From assembly GCA_007693945.1 (NCBI GenBank), contig RECP01000081.1:1-64000 (forward strand): a stretch of DNA of 64,000 nt, in the 5' to 3' direction. This DNA is from Spirochaetaceae bacterium (GTDB taxonomy: Bacteria > Spirochaetota > Spirochaetia > DSM-27196 > PWMO01). Positions 41,786 through 51,993 of the stretch are shown piece after piece (the stretch's first letter is position 1; every line of letters starts with the position of its first letter). The notes beneath the pieces were generated by a model. The model saw only the letters and a program-made list of their open reading frames with translations. It searched no databases and was not told the origin of the DNA. A program made the position numbers and the translations under genes.

Positions 41786-44700
41786 GCGCGCGCCTCCGCG
41801 CGCCTGCCGGATCGCCGATCGTAGAACAACCCGTACATGCACGGGATAACAATCAGCGCGGTTATGGTGGAAAACAGCAGACCAAAGATAATGGTGCTGG
41901 CCATCGGGCCCCAGATCACCGACCGACCTCCGGCTCCGACTGCAATTGGCACCAGACCTCCGATAGTGGTCAGCGACGTCAGAATGATGGGGCGCAACCG
42001 GATACGCGCCGCCTCGATGACCGCCTCACCGACCGCCGTTCCAGCCGCGCGCAGCTCGTTGACAAAACTGATTAGCACGATGGTGTCGTTGACCGCGATA
42101 CCGGCCAGCGCAACGCCGGCGTAGATAATCGTTGTGGAAACGCTCTGGCTCCCGAGGACCAGAAACAGAATCACACCCACAAAAGCAAACGGTACGGAGA
42201 ACAGAATCAGCAGCGGCTGGGTGTAGCTCTTGAACTGGGTTCCGAGGATGGTGTAGATGATGAACAGTCCGATCAGAAAGACACGCAGGATGTCGAAGAT
42301 CACGCGCGCAAACTGTGCGAACTCGCCTCCTACAACCAGCTCCACGTCGGGAAACTGGTCTGCGAGTTCCTGGTTGAACAGCGTGCGCACCTCACCGTCG
42401 AGTTCCCTCAGCCATCGGGTCGAGAACGCCTCCGACTCGATGGTCACTTCGCGTCTGCCGTCCAGACGCCGGATCGAGGCGAATACGTCGCCCTCGTCGA
42501 GTCGCGCCACGGAGCTGAACGGTATTCGGCGGCCGTCGGGTGTCGGGATCGATCCCTGCAGGAGCTGCTCGACTCCGGCCGGATTCGAGCGCCGATAGCG
42601 TACCAGGACGGCGGTTTCCTCGTTGTCGCTGAAGATCGTCCCGGCATCGATACCTTCAAAAGACCCGCGCACATGATTGCCGATTGCCTGTCGCGACAAG
42701 CCGTAGCTTGCCGCCAGCGTATCATCCACCGTTACGCGCAGCTCGGGACTGCTCTGCTCGAGATTGTCGCGGATATTGAAGAGCTCCGGATACTGGCCGA
42801 TGTGGGCCTTGATGCGGTCCGAGGCCGCCACCAGGTTGTCGTAGCTGTCACCAAACAGGCGATAGACAACCGGCGGATCAGTCGGCGGCCCGGTGGCCTG
42901 CCTGCGCACCCGAGTGCTCTCGGGTCCCGGTATGTCGGCGACCTCAAGTTCCAGATCGGACATGATCTGCGCTACCGTGCGCTGGCGTCCACGGCTGGTC
43001 TCCTTCAGGTCGACCACGATCTGGCCGGTGTTGGCACGCGTGACGTTCTGATCGGTACCGGCGGCAAAACCTACGGAAGAGCGAATTGCCACCACTTCCC
43101 CGTCGCCGACGTAGGGCAGCAGCCGGCGTTCGAAGGCTTCGACCACGTCGTTGGTGCGGCCAATCGGGGTACCTGCCGGCATATCGATATCGATGAAAAA
43201 CAGACTGACATCATCAGCGGCAAACAGGTTCTGGCCGAGACGGCCGACCAGCGTGAAGCTGGTGACCATCACCAGCAGCATGAGACCGACGGTCACGAGG
43301 CGGAAGCGATAGAGCCGCCGTAGCAGCGCAACAAACAGCTGCTGGAAGCGCACGAAGAGTCGGCCGGACCGCCTCGGCTTACTGCCCCCGGGCCATTCGG
43401 CAAAGTGTGCCGGCAGGAATAACCCCGCCTCGGCCGTCGAGGCCACCAGCGCGATTGCGACTGTCAGCGGCACTACACGCAGAAAACGGCCAATGACACC
43501 CGGCAGAAAAGCCAACGGCAGAAATGCCGCCACGGTGGTGGCGGTCGCGGCAATCACCGGCACGATGACCTGATTGACCCCCGCAATTGCCGCGTCGTGG
43601 CGGCTCAACCCCTCCGACTGCAACCGGTAACTGTTCTCAACAATCACGATCGCGTGATCAACAATCAGACCCAGAACCAGTACCATCCCGAATAACGTGT
43701 TGCTGTTGAGCGTGTCCCCGGTTAGTTCCAGAATGATGAACGTTACGGCAAAGGTAAGCGGAATGCCCAGCGCGGTCATAATGGCATTGCGCAGTCCCAC
43801 AAACAGTAACAGGATCACAACCAGCAGGACCAGGCCCATCAATGCGTTGGTCACCAGAATGTCGATACTGTCCCGGATCTGTACCGTCGAGTCGTTGGAA
43901 TAGAAGACTGCAAGGCCGTCGGCAATCGGGCGCTGTTGAAACAGGGCAACCCGTCCACGCACCGCTTCGGCGATATCCACCGAGCTGCCGCCCGGAATCT
44001 TGAGCACACGCAGCGTAATGGCCTGCTGCCCGTTGTAGCGCGACTGTACTCCCTCGCGATCGAAAACTTCGTCCACCGAGGCGACATCGCCCACGGTGAC
44101 AATGCCCCCACCGTCGGCAGCGTGCCGCACGATAATGCGATCAAAATCCTGTGCGCTCTCGATCTCACCCACGGTACGCAGCAGGTAGGTGCGCGACGCG
44201 GTTTCAAGCTGCCCACCGGGTACGGTCACGTTACGTGCACGCACCGCGGCCGCCACCTGGTCGAGAGTCACGCCAAACGCCTCGAGCCGGGCCGGATCAT
44301 TGTCGACAACGATCTGTCTGTCACGCGCGCCGACAAGGGTGACGCCCGACACGTCACGAACCTGCTCCAATCGGGACTTGAGTTCACGCGCCGCCCGGTT
44401 GAGCGCCGCGTACTCGACGTCGCCGGCCAGCACAACCTCGATCACGGGAACAAAATCGTTGGAGGTGAACTCGCTGATGCTCTCCTGCAAGACGCCGTCG
44501 GGAAGCGCGATAGTGTTGAAACGGTTACGGACCTCCTGAAACAGACGGTCAAACTCCTGACGAGTGATCCCCTGATCGAACTCCAGAGTCACCCTCGAAA
44601 GCCCCTCGGTGGTCACGGACCGAATCCGATCGATACGGTCAACCCCCTGCATGCTGTTTTCAATCGGTACGGTTACGGCCCGCTCGATGTCAGCCGCCGA

Positions 44701-44865
44701 TACGCCGGGATACGGCACCGCGATATTGACGAAGTAGAACGGCACATCCGAGAACTGCTCCTGCGGCAGCCGCGTGGCACTGAAATAGCCAAACACCAGC
44801 AGCAACACCATCAGGATGTTGATCAGCACCGGGTTGTTGACTGAAAACCTGCCAAGGTTCATCAC
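41782..44865 (-). CDS. RND-family efflux transporter
   Basis: 1027 residues, full-length AcrB/HAE-1-like permease with 12 predicted membrane helices, two large periplasmic loops, and TM4 region NTLFGMVLVLGLIVDHAIVIVENSYR (proton-relay Asp) as in HAE-1 and CzcA members. GTG at 44865 or ATG at 44862 overlaps the adaptor stop. Substrate unknown; the second of three genes adaptor-pump-small protein. No outer-membrane channel gene is adjacent. Confidence 0.93.
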   Translation of the reverse strand: MMNLGRFSVNNPVLINILMVLLLVFGYFSATRLPQEQFSDVPFYFVNIAVPYPGVSAADIERAVTVPIENSMQGVDRIDRIRSVTTEGLSRVTLEFDQGITRQEFDRLFQEVRNRFNTIALPDGVLQESISEFTSNDFVPVIEVVLAGDVEYAALNRAARELKSRLEQVRDVSGVTLVGARDRQIVVDNDPARLEAFGVTLDQVAAAVRARNVTVPGGQLETASRTYLLRTVGEIESAQDFDRIIVRHAADGGGIVTVGDVASVDEVFDREGVQSRYNGQQAITLRVLKIPGGSSVDIAEAVRGRVALFQQRPIADGLAVFYSNDSTVQIRDSIDILVTNALMGLVLLVVILLLFVGLRNAIMTALGIPLTFAVTFIILELTGDTLNSNTLFGMVLVLGLIVDHAIVIVENSYRLQSEGLSRHDAAIAGVNQVIVPVIAATATTVAAFLPLAFLPGVIGRFLRVVPLTVAIALVASTAEAGLFLPAHFAEWPGGSKPRRSGRLFVRFQQLFVALLRRLYRFRLVTVGLMLLVMVTSFTLVGRLGQNLFAADDVSLFFIDIDMPAGTPIGRTNDVVEAFERRLLPYVGDGEVVAIRSSVGFAAGTDQNVTRANTGQIVVDLKETSRGRQRTVAQIMSDLELEVADIPGPESTRVRRQATGPPTDPPVVYRLFGDSYDNLVAASDRIKAHIGQYPELFNIRDNLEQSSPELRVTVDDTLAASYGLSRQAIGNHVRGSFEGIDAGTIFSDNEETAVLVRYRRSNPAGVEQLLQGSIPTPDGRRIPFSSVARLDEGDVFASIRRLDGRREVTIESEAFSTRWLRELDGEVRTLFNQELADQFPDVELVVGGEFAQFARVIFDILRVFLIGLFIIYTILGTQFKSYTQPLLILFSVPFAFVGVILFLVLGSQSVSTTIIYAGVALAGIAVNDTIVLISFVNELRAAGTAVGEAVIEAARIRLRPIILTSLTTIGGLVPIAVGAGGRSVIWGPMASTIIFGLLFSTITALIVIPCMYGLFYDRRSGRRAEARA

Positions 44866-46016
44866 AGCTCTCCGCTGCGCCCGGTCACCGTTACCGCAAC
44901 CGGGTCCCCATCGTTCAGCAAACTCAGGGCGGACACCGCCACAAGCTCTCCCTCGCCAAGTCCCCCGAGCACTTCGGCGCGGTTTCCCACACGTTGCCCG
45001 ACCGCTACCTCACGGCGTCTGACGGTGTTGTCCTCTATCACAAAAACAACGCTCTTGCCCTGCCGTCGCAGCAGGGCCGCGGCAGGTACCATCAATACCT
45101 GCTGCGCTACGGCGGGCTCGATCCGCACCGTGGCCGACATGCCCGAGCGCACCCGGTCACCGCAGCGGTTTTCCCAGCTTACGATAACCGCAAAACTGCC
45201 GGTCTGCGGATCACTGCCGGCAGCTACCGATTGTACGCTGCCGAGCTGCGGCCGGCCGGCGCAGACCTCCATGAGGATCTCGGCGCGAGCGCCCGGCTCC
45301 ACATAGTGTATCTCGCGTTCACCGACTGCCAGTACCACCTGCAGCCGCGACGTATCGACTACGTGTGCCACGTTGACACCGGCGGCCAGAAAACTGCCCT
45401 CGCTAACGCCGCTGTGCTTGCGGGCCACCCGGCCGCTGATGGGCGCGGTGATACGGCGATCCTCAAAGCGCTTTACGGCGCGCTGGTATTCGGCATCCGC
45501 ACCGGCCGCGGCTGCCCGGGCGCGCGACAGCTCGGTACGCGAGGCTGCACCGGCATCAAAACGGCGCTGAAGCGCGTCGAGCTCCGCGCGCGCCGACTCT
45601 GACGCGGCGCGCGCCTGTTCGGTTGCCAGGCGCTCAACGCGGTCATCAAAGGCGGCCAGTACGTCGCCGCGAGATACCGACTGCCCCAGATCAAAGTCGA
45701 CGCGCTGCAGCACCCCCTGGGACTCGGAAACAACCGTTGCCTCACGCGTACCGGCAACCCTGCCCGAACCACCGACATAGTCGATAAACCCGGCGCTGGA
45801 GATCTCAACGGCTTCTATGGGGCGCGGGCTGCGATCCTGGCGCGCCGCCATCGCTTCTTCACCGGTGGCGGCGGTGCGCGCGTCGTCATAGTCCGCGGAA
45901 GGGGCTCTCCCGCCCCCGGGACGCCCGCCGCACGCGGCTACCGCCATGACAGCGGCCACACTCACCAGCACAAGAACGGCTTTGCGGCGTTGCTTCCGCC
46001 GGCCGGGAATTGGCAT
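44862..46016 (-). CDS. RND periplasmic adaptor lipoprotein
   Basis: 384 residues from the ATG at 46016 (GAGGAG 7 nt upstream). Lipoprotein signal ending VAACGG, then HlyD/MFP layout: lipoyl half (EATVVSESQGVLQRVDFDLGQSVSRGDVLAAFDD), helical hairpin rich in Ala, second lipoyl half (ITAPISGRVARKHSGVSEG) and beta-barrel. Connects the RND pump to an outer-membrane channel. An Asp/Ala-rich stretch of about 35 residues follows the Cys. Confidence 0.92.
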   Translation of the reverse strand: MPIPGRRKQRRKAVLVLVSVAAVMAVAACGGRPGGGRAPSADYDDARTAATGEEAMAARQDRSPRPIEAVEISSAGFIDYVGGSGRVAGTREATVVSESQGVLQRVDFDLGQSVSRGDVLAAFDDRVERLATEQARAASESARAELDALQRRFDAGAASRTELSRARAAAAGADAEYQRAVKRFEDRRITAPISGRVARKHSGVSEGSFLAAGVNVAHVVDTSRLQVVLAVGEREIHYVEPGARAEILMEVCAGRPQLGSVQSVAAGSDPQTGSFAVIVSWENRCGDRVRSGMSATVRIEPAVAQQVLMVPAAALLRRQGKSVVFVIEDNTVRRREVAVGQRVGNRAEVLGGLGEGELVAVSALSLLNDGDPVAVTVTGRSGEL

Positions 46017-46102
46017 TGCAGAACTCCTCACAAACTCAATCTGTTCCCCAAAGCTAATGATGAAGAATCAAAAAAGCAACAACCGCTGCACGGACGGTCG
46101 GG

Positions 46103-46131
46103 TTTGCATCCGTCACGGTTATGCATATATT
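46103..46131 (+). promoter_or_regulatory. promoter of ABC-2 exporter
   Basis: TTTGCA, 17-bp spacer, TATATT. The -10 ends 8 nt before the ATG; AGGGAG is present but only 2 nt from the ATG, too close for a normal Shine-Dalgarno. Confidence 0.5.
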
Positions 46132-46139
46132 AGGGAGCA

Positions 46140-47066
46140 ATGAACAGTGCGGCGATCCAGGTCGAGCATCTCTACAAGTCGTACGGCGAGCTGACCGCCG
46201 TGAACAACCTCTCCTTCAGTGTCGCCGGATCGACCTGTTTCAGCTTTCTGGGTCCCAACGGAGCCGGCAAAACTACCATGATGAAGGTGCTCTACGGGAA
46301 AGCTGAGGCCGATCGGCGGCCCGAGACCAGCATGCGGGTATTCGGGTTCGACCCGCGACACGACCAGTTGCGCATCAAGACGCTGTCAGGGGTCGTGCCG
46401 CAGGAAGACAGCCTCGACGTGGAACTCAACGTGCAGCAGAACCTGCGTATTTTTGCCGATTTCTACGGTATCCCGCGCAGGGAGTCGGGTGGCCGGATTG
46501 AGTGGCTGCTGAATTTCATGGAGCTGCGCGAGAAACGCAACGCCCGCGTACGCGAGCTGTCCGGCGGCATGAAGCGTCGGCTGGTGATCGCGCGCGCGCT
46601 GCTCAACGATCCGGCGCTGTTGATACTCGATGAACCGACTACCGGACTGGACCCCCAGGTGCGTCAGCTGATCTGGGACAAGCTGCGCAGCCTCAAGCGC
46701 GAGGGCGTCACGATTCTGCTTACTACGCACTACATGGACGAGGCGTTCCAGATTGCCGATACGGTGCTGATCATGGACAAGGGTCACAAGCTGCTCGAGG
46801 GCCCGCCGCAGCAACTGCTGGAGCAGCACATGGAGCAAAACGTGCTGGAGCTGACACGCCCCGCGCACGCCGGCAGGCTGCGCCAGCTGCTCGACGGGAT
46901 TCGGACCGAAGCGTCCGACGAGCGCGTGCTCTACTACAGCAACAATATGGAGACATTGCAGGCCGCGACGGCGCGGCTCGAACCAGGTGACTACTTACTG
47001 AGGCAAACCAACCTGGAGGACCTCTTCCTCAAGGCGACCGGCAGGAGGCTCAATGAGCTCCAGTGA
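46140..47066 (+). CDS. ABC-2 exporter ATPase (NodI/DrrA-like)
   Basis: 308 residues. Walker A GPNGAGKTTMMKVLYG, Q-loop VVPQEDSLD, signature LSGGMKRRL, Walker B LLILDEPTTGLDP, and H-loop TTHYMDEA. C-terminal extension as in DrrA/NodI exporters. Overlaps the permease gene by 14 bp. Substrate unknown. Confidence 0.92.
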   Translation: MNSAAIQVEHLYKSYGELTAVNNLSFSVAGSTCFSFLGPNGAGKTTMMKVLYGKAEADRRPETSMRVFGFDPRHDQLRIKTLSGVVPQEDSLDVELNVQQNLRIFADFYGIPRRESGGRIEWLLNFMELREKRNARVRELSGGMKRRLVIARALLNDPALLILDEPTTGLDPQVRQLIWDKLRSLKREGVTILLTTHYMDEAFQIADTVLIMDKGHKLLEGPPQQLLEQHMEQNVLELTRPAHAGRLRQLLDGIRTEASDERVLYYSNNMETLQAATARLEPGDYLLRQTNLEDLFLKATGRRLNELQ

Positions 47067-47949
47067 TGCGCTCGACGCAAACACGCAGATCGAAGATCGG
47101 CACGTGGAAGGCTGCCTTGACGCCGAAGACCGCCCGCTGATCGCCTTGCTCGGGGGAACCCGTCCGCACTGCGTGGTAACGAGGCCTCCGTCGTGGGCGC
47201 GGCGCATCTACGGTGTCTGGCTGCGGCACGTGCGCGTGTACAGCAAGAATCTGATCAGCAATGCCCTGCCGCCCTTCCTGGAGCCGCTGATATTTCTTGT
47301 CGGCATCGGTCTCGGCCTGGGACAGTTTATCGGAACCATGAACGGCGCGCCCTATATCGAGTACCTTGCAACCGGCCTGATGGTCACCGCCGCGATGTTT
47401 ACGGCCGCTTTCGAGTGCAGTTTCGGCACCTACATCCGCCTGGAGTTCGACAAGGTCTACGACGGCATGCTGGGGGCACCGATGTCGGTGCACGATCTGC
47501 TGATCGGAGAGATGCTGTGGGCCGGAACCAAGGGGTTTGTGTTCACGTTCTCGGTGATGGTAATCACCACGCTGTTCGGTATTGTTCCGTTGCGCTCGGT
47601 GTTCTTCGCCCCGCTGCTGGGTTTCATCACCGGGACGATGTTTGCTGCACTCGGGTTTCTGATGACGTCGATTGTCGACAATATCAACCAGTTCAACTTC
47701 TTCTTCTCGGGCTTCATCTCGCCGATGTTCTTCTTTGCCGGTGTTTTCTTTCCAGTCGAGAATTTGCCGGCCTTCGTGCGGCCAATCACCGAGATTCTGC
47801 CGCTGACGCACCCGGTGCGACTGATGCGCGGGCTGTTTGCCGGGCAGCTCGGCCGGCAGCATCTGTTCAGTCTGGGCTATGTGATTGCGCTCACCGTAGC
47901 GGTCGGAGCATGGGGGATCAGTCGTTTGAAACGCAAGCTGATCGACTGA
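47053..47949 (+). CDS. ABC-2 exporter permease (NodJ-like)
   Basis: 298 residues with a roughly 60-residue soluble N-terminus, then six membrane helices, and the family segment FFFSGFISPMFFFAGVFFPVENLP in the fifth helix region. Pairs with the preceding ATPase as a two-gene exporter. The extra N-terminus, rich in Asp/Glu, is longer than in NodJ. Confidence 0.88.
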   Translation: MSSSDALDANTQIEDRHVEGCLDAEDRPLIALLGGTRPHCVVTRPPSWARRIYGVWLRHVRVYSKNLISNALPPFLEPLIFLVGIGLGLGQFIGTMNGAPYIEYLATGLMVTAAMFTAAFECSFGTYIRLEFDKVYDGMLGAPMSVHDLLIGEMLWAGTKGFVFTFSVMVITTLFGIVPLRSVFFAPLLGFITGTMFAALGFLMTSIVDNINQFNFFFSGFISPMFFFAGVFFPVENLPAFVRPITEILPLTHPVRLMRGLFAGQLGRQHLFSLGYVIALTVAVGAWGISRLKRKLID

Positions 47950-47954
47950 CAACA

Positions 47955-47980
47955 CGCTGAGACGCTGAAGCGCTGAGACG
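47955..47980 (+). repeat. short direct repeat after ABC permease gene
   Basis: CGCTGAGACG occurs twice with a 6-bp spacer just after the permease stop. The rest of the 137-bp convergent gap (47950-48086) shows no gene or clear terminator. Confidence 0.35.
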
Positions 47981-48086
47981 GTTGCCCGGCATGCCCGCAC
48001 CTGATTCACGACACCGTTATTTATCGTCGTTCCGCGGCCTTGCTGTGCGGTGGCACGTGCACCTGCTCAGCCGGCATCGGCCGTAC

Positions 48087-50141
48087 CTATCGCGCGTCGC
48101 GCGGATTCTTGCGGGGCTTCTTGCCGGACCCTTTGGCGGGCGCCGGCTTGCTCGCGGCGCTCTTCTTGCTGGCGGCTTTGTGCGCCTCGCCACTGCCGGC
48201 ACCTCGGCCGTTGTTGCGTCCGGCGCCCGCGGAAGCCGCACCGGATTCAAAGAGTGCGCTCTTGAGCTCCTTGTTCGATAATCGGACACCGGCGGCTCGA
48301 GCGCTCTTGATCAGATAGTCGCTCACCGCAAAGCGTTCCTCGAGTACTTTGTATTTGGACAGCGGTTTGTACTTGAGTACCACATTGACGTCTTCTTTGG
48401 TGGTCACTTTGAGAGGTTCGGAACCGTCGGGAACAATCTGATAGCCCTTGTCGAGAATATACCCCTCGATGCGGCAGCGCTTGAGATAGGTCCCCTTTGC
48501 ATTCTTGTACAGCACCGTGAAAACCCGCTGCGTCAGTGTCTGCTTGTCGGCATGACCGCAGACCAGCATTCCCTTGTCGACAAACAGCTTCTCGGGCGCT
48601 CTGATCACCGAGTAGACGCCGCTGCGCCGCACGACCAGAATTCGATCGTAGATTGAAACGTCAAACAGCATTTTGCCCGACGTCAGCGCGTATCCAAGGT
48701 AGCCGGTATCGGCATCGTAGCGCAACGCCAGGTTACGCCGCGCAGCTTCGCGCACATCGACCTTCTCAAAGGAGGTAATCTCGGTCCGACGCGGGTGGTG
48801 CTCGGTCTGGCCTTCGATGACCGTCTCCAGAAAACCGACCGCGTAGCCGTTGATATCCGCCAGGTGTGTCTTGATCTGGCCCAGGCGCTCGCGGATCTCC
48901 TTCATCTCCTGTCTGGCCTTGTTGATGTCGTACAGTGAGATGCGCCGGATTGGAATCCTGAGCAATCGTTCGATGTCTTCGTCGGTGATCTTGCGTCGAA
49001 TCTGCGAACGGAACGGCTCGAATCCGCGGTAGACCGCCTGAAATACCGCTTCATGGGTAGTCTGCTCCTCGATCTGCTTGTAAATCCGTTCCTCTACGAA
49101 GATCTGTTCCAGTGTGCGCGCGTGCAGCCTGTCGAGCAGTTTGCCGCGTTCGAGCTCCAGCTCGGCGGTCAGAATCGCTACCAGGCGCCGCGCATGGTAC
49201 TCTACGACCTCGGTGACGCTCAAAATCACCGGCGTGTTGTCCCTGATTACCAGCAGGTTGACCGATATCGAGTTCTCGCAGTCGGTGAAAGCAAACAGCG
49301 CATCTATGGTGTCGGCGGTGGTTATGCCGCGCGCCAGTTTGATCTCTATCTCAACGTGTTCGGTGGTGAAGTCGTTGATCCCCGCAATCTTGATCTTGTT
49401 CTTGCGGGCAGCGTTCTCGATGCTGGCGATCAGGCTTTCGGTAGTAGAGCCATACGGCAGCTCGCGAATCACAATCCGCTTAGGATCCGAGGTGTCGAGT
49501 CTGGCGCGTACCAGAACCTTGCCGAGACCGTCCTGATAATCCGAGACATCGACCAGTCCAGCGGTGAGGAAATCGGGATGAAGTGTAAACGGTTGTCCCT
49601 CCAGCGCGGCAACCATGGCTTGCAGCACTTCGATGAAGTTGTGCGGCAGTACCCTGGTCGACATCCCGACCGCGATACCTTCAGCTCCATGAATAAGCAC
49701 CAGCGGAATCTTGGCCGGGAACACCACTGGTTCGCGGTTACGGCCGTCGTACGAATCATCGTATTCGGTGATCTCGGGCTTGTAGATCAGCTGGCGAGCC
49801 AGTTCGTTTATGCGGCACTCGATATAGCGGCTGGCCGACGCGTCGTCACCGGTGTAGATATTGCCGAAATTGCCCTGCTTGTCGATGAACAGGTCCTTGT
49901 TGGCCAATACCACCAGCGCCGAGTAGATTGAGGCATCTCCGTGCGGATGGTAACGCATGCAGTGGCCTACCACGTTGGCTACCTTGTGGAACTTGCCGTC
50001 GTCCATCTCGAACAGGCTGTGCAGTATACGCCGCTGCACCGGTTTGAGACCGTCATCGATGTGCGGAATCGCGCGGTCCTTGATGACGTAGGATGCATAT
50101 TCGAGGAAGTTGCGGTTGAAAACCGAGTTCACGTAAGCCAT
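48087..50141 (-). CDS. parC: topoisomerase IV subunit A
   Basis: 684 residues. Winged-helix region KDRAIPHIDDGLKPVQRRIL, catalytic Tyr in ASASRYIECRI, and tower/coiled-coil parts. It is shorter than GyrA; no gyrase box (QRRGGKG) is seen, so decatenase (ParC) rather than gyrase. The last 45 residues are Ala/Lys/Ser/Pro-rich (AASKKSAASKPAPAKGSGKK), like a histone-H1 tail. Co-transcribed with pcm and parE (27-nt gap). Confidence 0.9.
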   Translation of the reverse strand: MAYVNSVFNRNFLEYASYVIKDRAIPHIDDGLKPVQRRILHSLFEMDDGKFHKVANVVGHCMRYHPHGDASIYSALVVLANKDLFIDKQGNFGNIYTGDDASASRYIECRINELARQLIYKPEITEYDDSYDGRNREPVVFPAKIPLVLIHGAEGIAVGMSTRVLPHNFIEVLQAMVAALEGQPFTLHPDFLTAGLVDVSDYQDGLGKVLVRARLDTSDPKRIVIRELPYGSTTESLIASIENAARKNKIKIAGINDFTTEHVEIEIKLARGITTADTIDALFAFTDCENSISVNLLVIRDNTPVILSVTEVVEYHARRLVAILTAELELERGKLLDRLHARTLEQIFVEERIYKQIEEQTTHEAVFQAVYRGFEPFRSQIRRKITDEDIERLLRIPIRRISLYDINKARQEMKEIRERLGQIKTHLADINGYAVGFLETVIEGQTEHHPRRTEITSFEKVDVREAARRNLALRYDADTGYLGYALTSGKMLFDVSIYDRILVVRRSGVYSVIRAPEKLFVDKGMLVCGHADKQTLTQRVFTVLYKNAKGTYLKRCRIEGYILDKGYQIVPDGSEPLKVTTKEDVNVVLKYKPLSKYKVLEERFAVSDYLIKSARAAGVRLSNKELKSALFESGAASAGAGRNNGRGAGSGEAHKAASKKSAASKPAPAKGSGKKPRKNPRDAR

Positions 50142-50168
50142 CGCTCACTCCTGATCGCGCCGCTCGGG

Positions 50169-51959
50169 CTAGATCAGATTCTCCATAATGAAGTCGCGCC
50201 GCTCGGGGGTGTTCTTGCCCATGTAGAATCCCAGCGTCTGCTGGATGCTCTTGATCGACTTGACGTTTACCGGTACCAGGCGCATGTTTTCTCCGATGAA
50301 CTGACCGAACTCGCGGGGCGATATCTCACCGAGTCCCTTGAACCGGGTGACCTCGGGGCTGGAGATCCGCTGCAGTGCCTCCTCCTTCTCCAGGGGGCTG
50401 TAGCAGTAGACGGTCTCTCTCTTGTTGCGGACGCGGAACAGCGGGGTCTCCAGGATGTAGACCCGCCCGGCAACCACCAGATCCTCGAAGAAATTGAGAA
50501 AAAAGGTCAACAGCAGGTTGCGAATGTGAAAACCGTCGTGATCAGCGTCGGTAGCGATCACGATGCGCTCGTAGCGCAAGCCCTCGATGTCGGTCTCAAT
50601 ACCGAGCGCCATCATCATGTTGAACAGCTCTTCGTTGCGGTATATGTCGGCGCGCTTGCGGGCGTACATGTTCTGAGGTTTACCGCGCAGCGAGAAGATT
50701 GCCTGGGTATAGACGTCGCGTGCGCTGACCATCGATCCGGAGGCCGACTGTCCTTCGGTGATAAAGATCGACGACCGGTCACCACCCTTGTCTCCGAGAT
50801 GGTATTTGCAGTCCTTGAGGTTGGGGATCTTGAGCGCGATCTTACGCGCCGCGTCACGCGCCTCTCTCTTGACCGCGTTGAGTTCTCTGCGCAGCCGCTC
50901 GTTCTGGACGATTTTCTCTTCCAGTTTGCGCGCCGCCTGGGTGTTCTTGTGCAGAAAATCCACTACACCGGAACGCACCTCATTGACAATCCAGCTGCGG
51001 ATTTCCGTGTTGCCGAGCTTATTCTTGGTCTGGCTCTCAAATACCGGGTTCTGCAATTTGACCGATATGGCACCGGCCATGCCTTCGCGTACGTCAATAC
51101 CCGAGTAGTTGCGCTTGAAGTACTCGTTGACGCCCTTCAGCAGCCCCTCACGAAAGGCGCTCAGGTGTGTACCGCCGTCGGAGGTATACTGGCCGTTCAC
51201 AAACGAAAAGTAGGTCTCACCGTAGTTGGCGGTGCTGGTAAAGGCAAACTCCAGCTGCCGAGCGCGACAGTGCCCGATCGAATAGACGGTTTCGTCACCA
51301 ACTTCGGCGTAGAGCAGATCGTAGAGCCCGCGCCTGGATTCGAACCTCTGCTTGCCGAGGTAGAGTGTCAGGCCACTGTTGAGATAGGCGTAATTCCACA
51401 GCCGCTGCTCGATGAACTCCAGGTTATAGCGGTACTCGCCGAAGATCTCGTGATCCGGGACGAACTCGACGTAGGTACCGTCCTTCTCGCGAGCGGCCGC
51501 ACCCTGTTTCTTGCTGCGCAGCACACCGCGCGCGAAGACCGCCTCAAAGTACCTGCCGTCACGAAACGAAACCACCCTGAAATGCGACGACAGAGCGTTG
51601 ACGGCCTTGGTGCCGACTCCGTTGAGCCCCACCGAGAACTGGAACACCTCGTCGTTATACTTGGCACCGGTGTTGATGACCGAAACGCAATCGATCACCT
51701 TGCCGAGCGGTATACCGCGTCCGTAGTCACGGATGGTCACCCGGTCTTCATCGATGGCAACGTGGATCCGCTCACCGTGACCCATGATGAACTCGTCGAT
51801 GCTGTTATCAATCACTTCCTTGATAAGGATATAGATGCCGTCGTCAAGGTTGGCGCCGTCGCCCAGCCGGCCGATGTACATTCCGGTACGCAGACGGATG
51901 TGCTCGAGCGAGCTGAGTGTCTTGACCTTGCTCTCGTCGTAGACCGCGCTGTTCGCCAT
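50169..51959 (-). CDS. parE: topoisomerase IV subunit B
   Basis: 596 residues. GHKL ATPase: KEVIDNSIDEF and GRGIP and GLNGVGTKAVNALS. TOPRIM: FITEGQSASGS (acidic Glu kept, the usual D of EGD is Q), DADHDGFHIRN. Sequence style (SARDVYTQAIFSLRGKPQNMY) is that of the Bacteroidetes/spirochaete ParE group. Follows pcm after 34 nt and precedes parC. Confidence 0.92.
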   Translation of the reverse strand: MANSAVYDESKVKTLSSLEHIRLRTGMYIGRLGDGANLDDGIYILIKEVIDNSIDEFIMGHGERIHVAIDEDRVTIRDYGRGIPLGKVIDCVSVINTGAKYNDEVFQFSVGLNGVGTKAVNALSSHFRVVSFRDGRYFEAVFARGVLRSKKQGAAAREKDGTYVEFVPDHEIFGEYRYNLEFIEQRLWNYAYLNSGLTLYLGKQRFESRRGLYDLLYAEVGDETVYSIGHCRARQLEFAFTSTANYGETYFSFVNGQYTSDGGTHLSAFREGLLKGVNEYFKRNYSGIDVREGMAGAISVKLQNPVFESQTKNKLGNTEIRSWIVNEVRSGVVDFLHKNTQAARKLEEKIVQNERLRRELNAVKREARDAARKIALKIPNLKDCKYHLGDKGGDRSSIFITEGQSASGSMVSARDVYTQAIFSLRGKPQNMYARKRADIYRNEELFNMMMALGIETDIEGLRYERIVIATDADHDGFHIRNLLLTFFLNFFEDLVVAGRVYILETPLFRVRNKRETVYCYSPLEKEEALQRISSPEVTRFKGLGEISPREFGQFIGENMRLVPVNVKSIKSIQQTLGFYMGKNTPERRDFIMENLI

Positions 51960-51993
51960 ACGTTACCCCACACGCTGTCGGGAGTCGAGGACG

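Noticed and set aside
47950-48086. CRISPR-like or tandem array in the ABC/parC gap
   Set aside because: Only two copies of a 10-bp repeat with a 6-bp spacer; no array.
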